From assembly GCA_046051225.1 (NCBI GenBank), contig JBJOOR010000001.1:62001-126000 (forward strand): a DNA stretch of 64,000 nt, written 5' to 3'. Under the pieces are notes generated by a model. The model saw only the letters and a program-made list of their open reading frames with translations, was not told where the DNA came from and searched no databases. The translations under genes and the position numbers were made by a program. The DNA is from CAIODY01 sp046051225. Lineage in GTDB: Bacteria; Bacteroidota; Bacteroidia; Chitinophagales; CAIODY01. Each line of letters starts with the position of its first letter. Positions within the stretch are counted from its first letter, which is position 1. Shown one piece after another: positions 27,914 through 36,421 of this stretch.

Positions 27914-28633
27914 ATGAAAAAATATATAGCAATTAGTACTTTATTTTTATTCATCGTAGCTCTGTATAATTGTAATATCATTACCACTGGTAAAAATGGC
28001 AATGGCAATGTGGTAAAGCAAAGCCGAAGCATTGGCACATTTAACAAATTAAAAATTGATGGTGTATTTAAAGTATTTATTAATCAAGGCGATACCGAAA
28101 ATGTGGTGGTTGAGGCAGATGATAATTTGATTGGATTAATTGAAAGCAATGTGGCAAATAATGAACTAGAACTAAATATTAAGAAAGATAGCAGCATTGG
28201 TAAATCTACCAAACTGAATATTTATGTAACTATAAAAGATTTACAACAAATGAATATTGTAGGCGTAAATGGTGTAAGCAGCAATGCATTAAATGTAAAC
28301 CATTTACAACTAAATATTGATGGTGTGGGTAGCACCGATTTAAACATACATTGCAAAACAATACATGCAAATTTATCGGGCGTTGGCAATTTAAAACTTA
28401 TTGGCGAAGCCGATAGTGCAACTATTGAAAACAGTGGCGTAGGCAGTTTATACGCTGCCAAATTTATTACCCAAAAACTAAACATTACTAATAGCGGTGT
28501 GGGCAATGCCGAAGTGGATGCCGAACAAGAAATAAGCATTAACAACAGCGGCGTAGGCAATGTAAAACATAATGGAAAAGCTATTGTGAAAAAAGCTACT
28601 AATGATGGTGTTGGGAAAATAGAAAATAAATAA
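27914..28633 (+). CDS. head-GIN domain (DUF2807) lipoprotein
   Basis: A 239-residue protein with a lipoprotein-like signal (VALYNC at residues 16-21) and a right-handed beta-helix built from repeats containing GVG: DGVGSTDLN, SGVGNLKL, SGVGSLYA, SGVGNAEV, SGVGNVKH and DGVGKIEN. The N-terminal IGTFNKLKIDGVFKVFINQG is the head-GIN signature. Members are cell-surface proteins of Bacteroidota with unknown ligand. The repeated GVG units lie at about 20-residue spacing, fitting one coil each. Confidence 0.88.
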   Translation: MKKYIAISTLFLFIVALYNCNIITTGKNGNGNVVKQSRSIGTFNKLKIDGVFKVFINQGDTENVVVEADDNLIGLIESNVANNELELNIKKDSSIGKSTKLNIYVTIKDLQQMNIVGVNGVSSNALNVNHLQLNIDGVGSTDLNIHCKTIHANLSGVGNLKLIGEADSATIENSGVGSLYAAKFITQKLNITNSGVGNAEVDAEQEISINNSGVGNVKHNGKAIVKKATNDGVGKIENK

Positions 28634-28696
28634 ATCAGTCTGTTTTTTTTATAAAAACACAATTTTATTACTTAATAAATCGTTGTTAAACTAAAT

Positions 28697-30835
28697 ATGG
28701 CAACTACTACCGACAAAAAACTTACTGATGCCGAAACTGCTGGTTTAAAAGGCAGTGTGAGACAAGTGAAAGAAACCATTTACAATGCCCGAAAAAATAA
28801 AGCTGGAGTAATTTTAGCAAGGCAGGATGTAAATAAATATCAAACTCAAAATAGGCTTACCACCTATGATGAAACTGGAAGAATGACGGAAGACATTAAC
28901 TTTGGTTCGAGTGGTGCAATGAATAAAAGTAGCTTTAATGAAAAAGGGCAAATAGTTGGGCAATTAAGTCATTACGCAGGTGGTGTGCATGCTTACCGAG
29001 TTGTAATGCAATACGATAATAACGGCAATCAAATTTTATCGGAAGCTTTTGATGCTGATGGAAAGCCTATGTGGCGCACTGTTCAACTATTTGATGATAA
29101 AAACCACATGCTCGAATCGAACACCTATAATTATCATACGGGCGAAGAAAAAATATCGAATAGCAATGTTTATACTCATGATGAAAATGGAAACATGATT
29201 GATTCAAAATGTATGGATGCTGACGGAGCAATAACTTTTTGGCGCACACAAAAATACAACCATAAAAATCATGTAATTGAAATGGTTGACTTAAACGCCG
29301 ATGGCAGTGTAAAACAAACAATAGACTTTAGGTATTTGTACGACGCTAACGACAATCCAATTCCAAACAACACAGCCCAAAATGAAGCCGAATCAAAATT
29401 GCACACTTACGAATATGAGTATGATGAAAAAGGAAATTGGATACAAAAAATTTATTTGTTTAAAAACAGAGTAACCAATTTATACGTTAGAGAGTTTAGC
29501 TATTTTGATGATGCCGAAATAAAAATATTACAGCCTATTAGCCCTAAAACAATTAATATGGAAGAAAATAATAAAAACGAAAAAGAACAAAAAGAAGTAA
29601 ACGAACGACCACCAATTATATTTGATAAAGACGAAGTAAATTTGCTTACAACCGAGCAAGCACAATGGATTGCTGAAGGCAGCCCAACGGTAGATAATTT
29701 TTCGGCGCAGCGTTATTTTGTGGCTAAAAACAACGAGTTTCCTTCTACCATTTCTATCAATAAACATTTAATGGATCCTATTGCGTTGTTACAATTGCTT
29801 CAACTAAATATGGAAGCTGAAATAATTCATAGCTACAGTTCTTACTATCAAAATAGCGATGAGCGATTGGTTAAGTACACGTTGGCTTTTCCCAACAATG
29901 GCTATTTATTGCAAGCGCCTGCCATATCGCAACTAAATGCTGATGAATATGATACTCCTAATTTTAGCTATCCTGAAAAATACAATCAGTATGGTGAATC
30001 TGTTTTTTCTGGCGGTCTTATTTTGTTACACCCTAGCAATGCCTCGGGCAAACGAGATTTTGATTTTGAAGATGAATTAGAAGAGTATATTAACGAATGT
30101 ACTTTTGATAAAATTCCTGAAAAGCCCACCATCAACATGATTCAGGTAAACAATGCTGGTTTTACAATGGTTGAATACCCTGTGAATGACGATTTTGAAA
30201 TTAAAGATTTAGATTTGAATTACGGCAGAGGTTTTCAAAAATTTCATGACGAATTAATGGGTCGATTTCAACGCGAAAGCAAAGGGTTAGTATTGTTTCA
30301 TGGCGAACCTGGCACAGGCAAAACATTTTACATCCGTCACTTATTGCGCAAAATGGCAACCAATAATAAAGTGGTAATTTATATGCCGCCCAATATGGTT
30401 GACCATTTGGTTGAACCTGCCTTTATGACTTTTATTTCTAACCAAGTTGCTGATTATTCAGCCAATGGAAACTTCTGTGTATTATTGATTGAAGATGCCG
30501 AACCCCTATTGGCTGCAAGGCAATCGGAAACAAGAATACAAGGCGTAACTAACTTATTAAACATGACCGATGGGTTGCTAAACGATATGCTCAACTTGCA
30601 AATAATTTGCACCTTTAATGTGCATTTAAAAAAGTTAGACAAAGCTTTGCTTCGCCCAGGAAGGTTGCTTGCTCGAAAAGAATTTAAGCCCTTGCCTCCT
30701 TTAGATGCTAATATTTTAGCCCAACGATTAGGCATTAAATATCATTTCGATTCATCGGCTTCGCTATCCGAAATTTATGCTATGGTAAGTAATAAAAGCA
30801 CACTAATACATGATGTAAATGATAGTGAAGATTAA
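28697..30835 (+). CDS. YD-repeat-like domain fused to a AAA+ ATPase
   Basis: A 712-residue protein with no signal peptide. Residues about 25-285 hold some eleven YD/RHS-like units (YDETGRMTE, FNEKGQIVG, YDNNGNQIL, FDADGKPMW, THDENGNMI, YDEKGNWIQ and others). A charged linker (about 286-320) and a 200-residue middle region follow. The C-terminal 200 residues are a AAA+ module: Walker A GEPGTGKT with Lys542, a Walker B-like LLIEDAE (Glu599-Asp600), a sensor-1 Asn in IICTFN and RPGR. The ATPase part resembles Bacteroidota AAA proteins with YMPPNMVDHL. I do not know a described protein with this fusion. No obvious partner gene is adjacent. Confidence 0.85.
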   Translation: MATTTDKKLTDAETAGLKGSVRQVKETIYNARKNKAGVILARQDVNKYQTQNRLTTYDETGRMTEDINFGSSGAMNKSSFNEKGQIVGQLSHYAGGVHAYRVVMQYDNNGNQILSEAFDADGKPMWRTVQLFDDKNHMLESNTYNYHTGEEKISNSNVYTHDENGNMIDSKCMDADGAITFWRTQKYNHKNHVIEMVDLNADGSVKQTIDFRYLYDANDNPIPNNTAQNEAESKLHTYEYEYDEKGNWIQKIYLFKNRVTNLYVREFSYFDDAEIKILQPISPKTINMEENNKNEKEQKEVNERPPIIFDKDEVNLLTTEQAQWIAEGSPTVDNFSAQRYFVAKNNEFPSTISINKHLMDPIALLQLLQLNMEAEIIHSYSSYYQNSDERLVKYTLAFPNNGYLLQAPAISQLNADEYDTPNFSYPEKYNQYGESVFSGGLILLHPSNASGKRDFDFEDELEEYINECTFDKIPEKPTINMIQVNNAGFTMVEYPVNDDFEIKDLDLNYGRGFQKFHDELMGRFQRESKGLVLFHGEPGTGKTFYIRHLLRKMATNNKVVIYMPPNMVDHLVEPAFMTFISNQVADYSANGNFCVLLIEDAEPLLAARQSETRIQGVTNLLNMTDGLLNDMLNLQIICTFNVHLKKLDKALLRPGRLLARKEFKPLPPLDANILAQRLGIKYHFDSSASLSEIYAMVSNKSTLIHDVNDSED

Positions 30836-30841
30836 AAACAA

Positions 30842-30874
30842 AAACCGCTTCAATAAATTAATATGAAGCGGTTT
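30842..30874 (-). terminator. rho-independent terminator between convergent genes
   Basis: An 11-bp perfect stem (AAACCGCTTCA / TGAAGCGGTTT) with an 11-nt loop. On the minus strand it is followed by TTTTGTTTTT, so it serves the DinB gene; on the plus strand it could also stop the AAA+ gene. Confidence 0.8.
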
Positions 30875-30896
30875 AAAAAAATTATTGATAAAAAAA

Positions 30897-31394
30897 TTAC
30901 ATCATTCTATCATCGGCGCTTGGGCCATAGATGCCAGGCAATGGCACATCTAACAAGCGCAAATAAACCGATAATTGCCCACGATGATGTACAAAATGAT
31001 TGTATGATAAATTGCGGATAGCTGCTTTACGTGGCAATTCCATCAACACTTTTTCGCCCATTCTAAATTTCCAAACTTCATCTAATTTAGCCATTGAAGT
31101 ATTTTCTAATGCTTTTAAAGTAGCATTTACACCATTGTTAAATGTTTCAAGCAATTCTTCTTTTGTAAAAGGCTGATACTTTGAAAACATGGGATTCGTA
31201 ATATCATATTCGGGTGTAGTTAAAATAATATTTGCAATGGCTGGAATACGAGCTACATGCAAACTTAAGCCACCAAGCGTTGATGATTTTTCATGCGGAC
31301 GCCATTCTAACTTTTCAATAGGTATACGTTCTAATAATTTAATAGTGGTTGAAGCTTCGTGCTTCAATTCGTTCATTAAGCCAATGTTTAGCAT
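30897..31394 (-). CDS. DinB family protein
   Basis: A 165-residue four-helix-bundle protein of the DinB/YfiT superfamily. The three metal-binding His positions can be read: LSLHVARIP and, near the C-terminus, YNHFVHHRGQLSVYLR. Members bind Ni/Zn and include thiol transferases, but most are uncharacterised. It has its own terminator and a promoter-like element 20-30 bp upstream, so it appears monocistronic, convergent with the AAA+ fusion gene. Confidence 0.88.
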   Translation of the reverse strand: MLNIGLMNELKHEASTTIKLLERIPIEKLEWRPHEKSSTLGGLSLHVARIPAIANIILTTPEYDITNPMFSKYQPFTKEELLETFNNGVNATLKALENTSMAKLDEVWKFRMGEKVLMELPRKAAIRNLSYNHFVHHRGQLSVYLRLLDVPLPGIYGPSADDRMM

Positions 31395-31413
31395 ATTGTT
31401 TTGTTTTTAGTAA

Positions 31414-31423
31414 GGCGAAGATA
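31414..31423 (-). promoter_or_regulatory. putative -7 element TATCTTCGCC upstream of DinB gene
   Basis: TATCTTCGCC fits the TAnnTT(T/C)G form seen upstream of several genes here and ends about 20 bp before the DinB ATG. No -33 element was confirmed. Confidence 0.35.
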
Positions 31424-31450
31424 TTGATTTTGTGCAAAAAAACTTTGCTT

Positions 31451-34054
31451 TTACATATCCCTCAAAGTATTTATCATGTTGTCAAAATCGAATGCGCCGC
31501 TTGGTGCATTGTTTTCAAACACCATAAAATAAAAAACTTTTTGGCTACTATATTTGGTGTAAAAACCACCCAATTTTATTTTCTTTTCAGCATGAAATGG
31601 TTCGCCTTTGGTTTCAATCAGAATTATTTTTTTGCTTTTGGTGTACACCATAAAATCGGGATAGTGATTGATGAAACCATTGATTTCAAAGCCTTTTCGG
31701 CTTTGATTGCGATGCCAAAATTCTATGTTCTCCAATTCTTCTAAAATGCCTTTCATCTTGCTTTCCAAACTATTTACCGCTTCTTCTTTGGTGTACAAAC
31801 CATAATTGCCCGATGGTGCTGATTTTGTTAAAGTTATTGTAGCAGGAAAATGATAAGAATCTTTTAAAACGATAGAAGTATTTAATCGTTTTTCAAATTC
31901 TGTTTCAGCATGAGCAATCATAAAATCTTGAATCTTCTTTTTCAATTTTGCTGCATACAATTCGGGGCTTTGTTTTAACTCGGCTAATTTATTTTCATCC
32001 AAATCCTCGATTACTCGTTTGGTATATTTTTTTAGTTCGGGTTGTGTAATGGGCGGCATCTTGCCCATGTTATCAATCACAATATTGGCTAAAGAAATTA
32101 ATTGATTTTCGTTGCTTAAAGCATTGATGTGTTTGATGATTTCTTCTCTGGTTTTTGCATTTAGTTTTACGGCTTGTGGTAAATATTCTTTGTTGCCTTC
32201 TGCCACTAAATCTATTTCACGAATGTTGACCGAAATGCTATCAAAATTTATTTTTGTGCCTTCTTGCGATAGCTTAAAATTGCTCAATAACCATTCTCTA
32301 TCTACCAAACAATAATCAGCATTATTCAACATACTTTTTTGTTCGTTGATACGCATAAATTGAGGAATGGCAATAGTTTCAACCAGTTCTGCATATTTAT
32401 CTCTAACTTTTATAGGGGTCATCATTTCTTCATTTAATGGTGTGGTGGCTAAATCATTATCGCCTATTTCGTTTACCAAATTTTCTAAATTATCATAAGC
32501 CAAAGCAGAGCGATTTTTTATTTCTTCTAAAATAATTTGTGTTGTTTTTTGGTTAGGTTGATAGTTGTCGCTTATCAATTCATCAACAGTTTTTTCAGTT
32601 TCTTTATTTTCAAAAATCATTTTTTGTTCTTGCACAATAGGTAAAATTTCTTCTTCGACTTCTATGCTAATCACCACTTTATCTCGTGTATTATTTTTGC
32701 TGAAACCTTGTTTGTTTAAGGCTTCTACAATGCTTTCTAAAGTTCGTTGAAAATCAATATTGCAAGTAAATACATAACTCATGTTCAGCATTTTATCAGC
32801 TTGCTTGGTGGCATTAGGCAATCGTAAAATTCTTCCTAAAATTTGTTCCACTTCTACTGGCGCACTGCGATTAGCAATGGTTGCCAAAATGTATGCAAAC
32901 GGACAATCCCAACCTTCTTTCAACGCATTGATGGTGATGATAAAACGAATATCACAATCTTGTTTTGATAAATCAATTCCTTTCAATTCATTGATAGTAG
33001 CGTTTTTGATGGCAATATGTTTTTCATTCAAGCCATAAACTTTGATTAATTTTTCTTTTAGTTTTTGAAATGTTATCGCATCATCATTGCCTTTACTTTG
33101 TGCTTGAAACAATACAATGGGGCGAATATATGCGCCACCATTTTTAAAATTTTCAACAGCTAATGTTTCCAAATTCTTTTGCAAATTGATAGCACTTTCA
33201 ATCACATCTTCGGTGCTGTTGTGATTATAAACCACCACTGGCAACTTAACCATGTTTTCTTTTTTCAACGCCATGCTATCAGCAATAGAAATTACATTGC
33301 TGTTTTCTTTTGGAGTGGCTGTTAAATCTAAAATGAAACTGGGGTTTAAATCTTTCAGCATATCCACACTCAAATTGCTTTCAGCATTATGGCTTTCATC
33401 CACAATGCAAACAGGGCTCAACTGCCTGATAACATTGATTAAGCTGTTTTCATCTACACCATCTTTTTGCAAAAACAAACCTCTATCTGTAGCATTATTT
33501 ACAAACGAAAGCAATGCACCATTATCCTGATAAATTTTGCGGTCTTCTTTATTTTTTATTCTTAAAGAAGCAAAACTTAACACCATGATGCTCAGATTTT
33601 CTTTTACCGAAGTAGCATTAAATGATTGTGCATTGAGCAATTCTTTGCTGTCGTAAATTTCAACTCGATGACTAAATAAGTCATTCAGTTTTTGACGATA
33701 AGGATGTGCTGCATCTTTTAAATTTTTTAGTGTTTGTTCTAAAATGGCATTTGATGGCACTAACCAAACTACCAACTTACTTTGCGCTTGCACATAATTA
33801 AATATTGAGCCTAAAGCATTGCAAGCTAAAAAGGTTTTGCCGCCACCAGTAGGCACTTTGATGCACACATGAGGCACTTGTGGAATGCTTGATTTATAAG
33901 GCGGCATGCCATTAAAATCGGCAGAAGAAATAGGAAATCCTTTAGCAGCCCAATGTTTTTCGTAAGCCAATTTGATGTTGTTTTCTTCTTTTAATTGTTG
34001 AAGAAAACTATCCAAATCGTTGATGATTAAGCGTTGATATTTTTTTAGTTCCAT
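31451..34054 (-). CDS. res: type III restriction enzyme Res subunit (helicase-nuclease)
   Basis: An 867-residue superfamily 2 helicase with nuclease. Motif I PTGGGKTFL (Lys73), motif II DESHNAES near 218, motif III-like LTATPKE, and motifs V/VI in EGWDCPFAYILATIANRSA and VEQILGRILRLP are present. The C-terminus carries a PD-(D/E)xK nuclease: YPDFMVYTKSKKIILIETKG. All key residues appear intact and the length is usual for Res. With Mod it would cut unmethylated DNA after ATP-driven movement. The gene follows mod by 369 bp, an unusually large gap filled with palindromes. Its start codon lies inside a 14-bp direct repeat. Confidence 0.9.
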   Translation of the reverse strand: MELKKYQRLIINDLDSFLQQLKEENNIKLAYEKHWAAKGFPISSADFNGMPPYKSSIPQVPHVCIKVPTGGGKTFLACNALGSIFNYVQAQSKLVVWLVPSNAILEQTLKNLKDAAHPYRQKLNDLFSHRVEIYDSKELLNAQSFNATSVKENLSIMVLSFASLRIKNKEDRKIYQDNGALLSFVNNATDRGLFLQKDGVDENSLINVIRQLSPVCIVDESHNAESNLSVDMLKDLNPSFILDLTATPKENSNVISIADSMALKKENMVKLPVVVYNHNSTEDVIESAINLQKNLETLAVENFKNGGAYIRPIVLFQAQSKGNDDAITFQKLKEKLIKVYGLNEKHIAIKNATINELKGIDLSKQDCDIRFIITINALKEGWDCPFAYILATIANRSAPVEVEQILGRILRLPNATKQADKMLNMSYVFTCNIDFQRTLESIVEALNKQGFSKNNTRDKVVISIEVEEEILPIVQEQKMIFENKETEKTVDELISDNYQPNQKTTQIILEEIKNRSALAYDNLENLVNEIGDNDLATTPLNEEMMTPIKVRDKYAELVETIAIPQFMRINEQKSMLNNADYCLVDREWLLSNFKLSQEGTKINFDSISVNIREIDLVAEGNKEYLPQAVKLNAKTREEIIKHINALSNENQLISLANIVIDNMGKMPPITQPELKKYTKRVIEDLDENKLAELKQSPELYAAKLKKKIQDFMIAHAETEFEKRLNTSIVLKDSYHFPATITLTKSAPSGNYGLYTKEEAVNSLESKMKGILEELENIEFWHRNQSRKGFEINGFINHYPDFMVYTKSKKIILIETKGEPFHAEKKIKLGGFYTKYSSQKVFYFMVFENNAPSGAFDFDNMINTLRDM

Positions 34055-34056
34055 TG
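34043..34056. repeat. 14-bp direct repeat (TTTTAGTTCCATTG), copy 1, covers the res start codon
   Basis: This exact 14-mer, which includes the CAT complement of the res ATG, recurs at 34251-34264. The two copies bracket 194 bp that hold four of the seven palindromes, as a target-site duplication would. Confidence 0.6.
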
Positions 34057-34078
34057 ATTTGTTTTGTCTTTTTATTTC

Positions 34079-34403
34079 GTCCCTATGGGACTTATTTTAT
34101 TTCACACCATTTCTTTTTACCGATATTTAATCCCTAACGGGATTTTTTTTTATTGCTGCTTTGTTTGTTTTCTCTTGCTGTGCCATAGGCACAAAATATC
34201 GGTAGAAAGCATTGTCCGTAGCTTGTTTTAAGTTCCGTAGGAACGATATATTTTAGTTCCATTGTTTTTTTTGTTTCGTTTTTTATCCCTAAGGGATAAT
34301 ATGTTTATAGCAAAATAATTTGTTCGTCTGTTGTTCGACCCCGATGGGGTCGCATGTTCTATATTGGTTGCTATTGCTATAAACATTTGAACCCTACGGG
34401 TTC
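34079..34403. repeat. cluster of seven distinct short palindromes in the mod-res spacer
   Basis: The 369-bp gap holds no gene. It contains seven perfect palindromes with 3-4 nt loops, each with a different arm: GTCCC (34079-34091), ATCCC (34130-34143), GTGCC (34180-34192), GTTCC (34232-34244), TTATCCC (34283-34299), CGACCCC (34336-34352) and GAACCC (34389-34403). All arms end in CC or CCC and all loops contain TA or AT. They are spaced at roughly 40-55 bp. Recurrent flanks such as CGATAT/ATATCG are also seen. Confidence 0.8.
34251..34264. repeat. 14-bp direct repeat (TTTTAGTTCCATTG), copy 2
   Basis: Exact second copy of the 14-mer covering the res start codon, 208 bp away. On the minus strand it contains ATGGAACTAAAA, i.e. 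a decoy of the first four res codons. Confidence 0.6.
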
Positions 34404-34423
34404 GATTCTGTTTGTTTTCATGG

Positions 34424-36001
34424 TTATAGTTTTGAAATATCTCGTGGGATTTTTTTGAAAATGATATTGTGTTTCAACAAAAATTTATCGGATAGCAAAC
34501 ACATATCGGCGTAGATGATGTATTGTTCTGCCTTTTGTTTTACGTGCATTAAATAAGCATCATCCAGCGTTGTAACTTCATCGGGGGTGTAATGAAAATA
34601 AATTCCCGTTTCATTAAACTTGCCTAAATAGCCTTCGGATGTGGCTTTGGCGGTGTAAGGCGCATGTGTTTCGGCATACCAAATGTATTGATGGATTTTG
34701 TGCAAAGCCAATTTTGCATTCAAATTATGTTCTTCATCCAATACCGTTTCGCCTAAAGTGTAGTAAGTGAAACCGCCGCCTGTGCCTTCGGTTTCAGCAT
34801 AACCATTCATCACTCTTTTCACTCTTTCGGCAGTAATAGTTTCAGCATAGTTTTCCATTTCAACCAAAATAAATTTTCGGTTGCCACCATCTTGTTTGTT
34901 TAAATTTAAAATGGCATGAGCCGTAGTACCGCTACCAGCAAAGGAATCGAGAATGATGGAATTTTTATCTGCAAGGAAATTGATTAAATATTCTACGAGT
35001 GAAACAGGTTTGGGAAAGGAGAATGTTTTTTCGTTAAAAATGCTTTCAATTAATTTTGCAGCATCTTCATTTGTTTCAACATTACATTCTTCTTTGCTGA
35101 TGATATTTGATGGGGTTTTTATCCTAATTCCGTCTCTCATGTACCGAATACTGAAGTTCGAACTTTTGATAAAAAAAATGGTTTCTTCTTCGACTTCTTT
35201 GTCTAAAGTTTGTTGAGTCCATTTAAAATTTCCTTCAAGAATAAAATCTTCTATTGCTCTACCATCCTGTATATTTACATCGGTTAGAAGATTTACTTTG
35301 TTATATCTTTTTGCTTCATAAAATCCATTTGGGATTTTAAAAACAACGCTCTCTTTTTTGAATTTTAAACTCACAAGAGCATTACCTGCATTTAGTAAAG
35401 GCATATCACCTCCTCCAGAATTTCCACCATTAAAAAATTTTTGAGTACTCGATTTCTGATAACAAAATAGAGGCTCAAATTTTTTTCTAACAGTGTTTGA
35501 AAGGCTTGGTGGAGTTGATGTTCGTTTCCAATAAAATGTTGCTACAAAATTTGCACTTCCAAAAATTTCATCACAAAGCAATTTCAAATTGGCTTGTTCA
35601 TTATCATCAATTGAAATGAAAATTGCACCATCATCGCTTAATAATTTGTGCAACAATTTTAATCGGGGATACATCATGCACAGCCATTTATCGTGCCTTG
35701 TTAAGTCTTCGGCTTCTTTGCCCACCACTTGCCCCAACCACTTTTTTATTTTTGGGTCGTTTACATTATCGTTGTACACCCAGCCTTCGTTGCCTGTGTT
35801 GTATGGTGGGTCAATGTAAATACATTTGATGCGACCTTCGTATTCAGGCAGCAAACTTTTTAGGGCTAATAAATTATCGGCATGAATGATTTTGTTTTCA
35901 GATTGTTCGCCAAAGCTGTATTCTTCATTTAGTGTATGAAATGGCACATCTAAATGATGATTGATTACTTTTTCTTTTCCTATCCAATTTAATGTGGGCA
36001 T
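34424..36001 (-). CDS. mod: type III DNA methyltransferase Mod (adenine-N6)
   Basis: A 525-residue beta-class amino-methyltransferase. The catalytic motif IV DPPYNTG is at residues 64-70 and the SAM motif I DSFAGSGTTAHA near 353, giving the order IV then I typical of Mod subunits. The variable middle (about 150-330) would hold the target recognition domain. The C-terminus (IFKKIPRDISKL) matches Mod proteins that pair with Res. It provides protective methylation and specificity for the Res subunit downstream. No phase-variation repeat tract was seen in the coding sequence. Confidence 0.92.
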   Translation of the reverse strand: MPTLNWIGKEKVINHHLDVPFHTLNEEYSFGEQSENKIIHADNLLALKSLLPEYEGRIKCIYIDPPYNTGNEGWVYNDNVNDPKIKKWLGQVVGKEAEDLTRHDKWLCMMYPRLKLLHKLLSDDGAIFISIDDNEQANLKLLCDEIFGSANFVATFYWKRTSTPPSLSNTVRKKFEPLFCYQKSSTQKFFNGGNSGGGDMPLLNAGNALVSLKFKKESVVFKIPNGFYEAKRYNKVNLLTDVNIQDGRAIEDFILEGNFKWTQQTLDKEVEEETIFFIKSSNFSIRYMRDGIRIKTPSNIISKEECNVETNEDAAKLIESIFNEKTFSFPKPVSLVEYLINFLADKNSIILDSFAGSGTTAHAILNLNKQDGGNRKFILVEMENYAETITAERVKRVMNGYAETEGTGGGFTYYTLGETVLDEEHNLNAKLALHKIHQYIWYAETHAPYTAKATSEGYLGKFNETGIYFHYTPDEVTTLDDAYLMHVKQKAEQYIIYADMCLLSDKFLLKHNIIFKKIPRDISKL

Positions 36002-36421
36002 TTTTCCTTTTGCTGTTGTTGAGCCTAAGGAATTTTCGGCAGGTTTTTATTCAAAAAAATTAGGCGTATTCCTCTGCGTAATTTTCAATCTGCGAAAGGA
36101 GCTTCGACATTCCCATGTAGACTTGAAAGCAGCAAAGGATACGCCCTTTCGGACGCATCCCTAAACTGTTTCTGTCTACATTTTGATAAAATTGTCGAAG
36201 CTTTATCGCTGACGAAACATTTAGCAACGCTAATGTTGTGATATGTGTTTGTTAATCGGTTATGTCATTTTTTGTTTTTGTTGAAAGCCAAAAGTATGTA
36301 AATGCAAATTGTGTTGCAATAGATTGATGATTGATTTTTTAATTCTCATTTCGTAATCGATTCTAAAGAAAGAATAATATGATACTCTTTCACACCAATT
36401 GAAAAATTTTCTTAGTAAAGA
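36002..36421. other. 420-bp non-coding leader of mod with nested inverted repeats
   Basis: No convincing ORF. At 36100-36202 there are nested inverted repeats: AGCTTCGACA (36100-36109) with TGTCGAAGCT (36193-36202), ATGTAGAC (36115-36122) with GTCTACAT (36174-36181), and an inner imperfect hairpin around 36137-36160 (GGATACGCCC / GGACGCATCC). The remaining sequence to the truncated YhcG gene is AT-rich without clear features. It could be a folded leader RNA on the minus strand or the remains of a mobile element. Confidence 0.6.

Noticed and set aside
28222..28662. 146-residue minus-strand open frame opposite the head-GIN gene
   Set aside because: It is a mirror of the GVG-rich repeats on the other strand; composition is repetitive with no family pattern, while the plus-strand frame has a signal peptide and known domain.
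31349..31744. 131-residue plus-strand frame across the DinB/res junction
   Set aside because: Crosses the DinB start and the res 3' end in antisense; no start context or family match.
34079..34403. CRISPR-like array
   Set aside because: Units are palindromes with different sequences and no constant repeat of 25-40 bp; there are no cas genes in the window.
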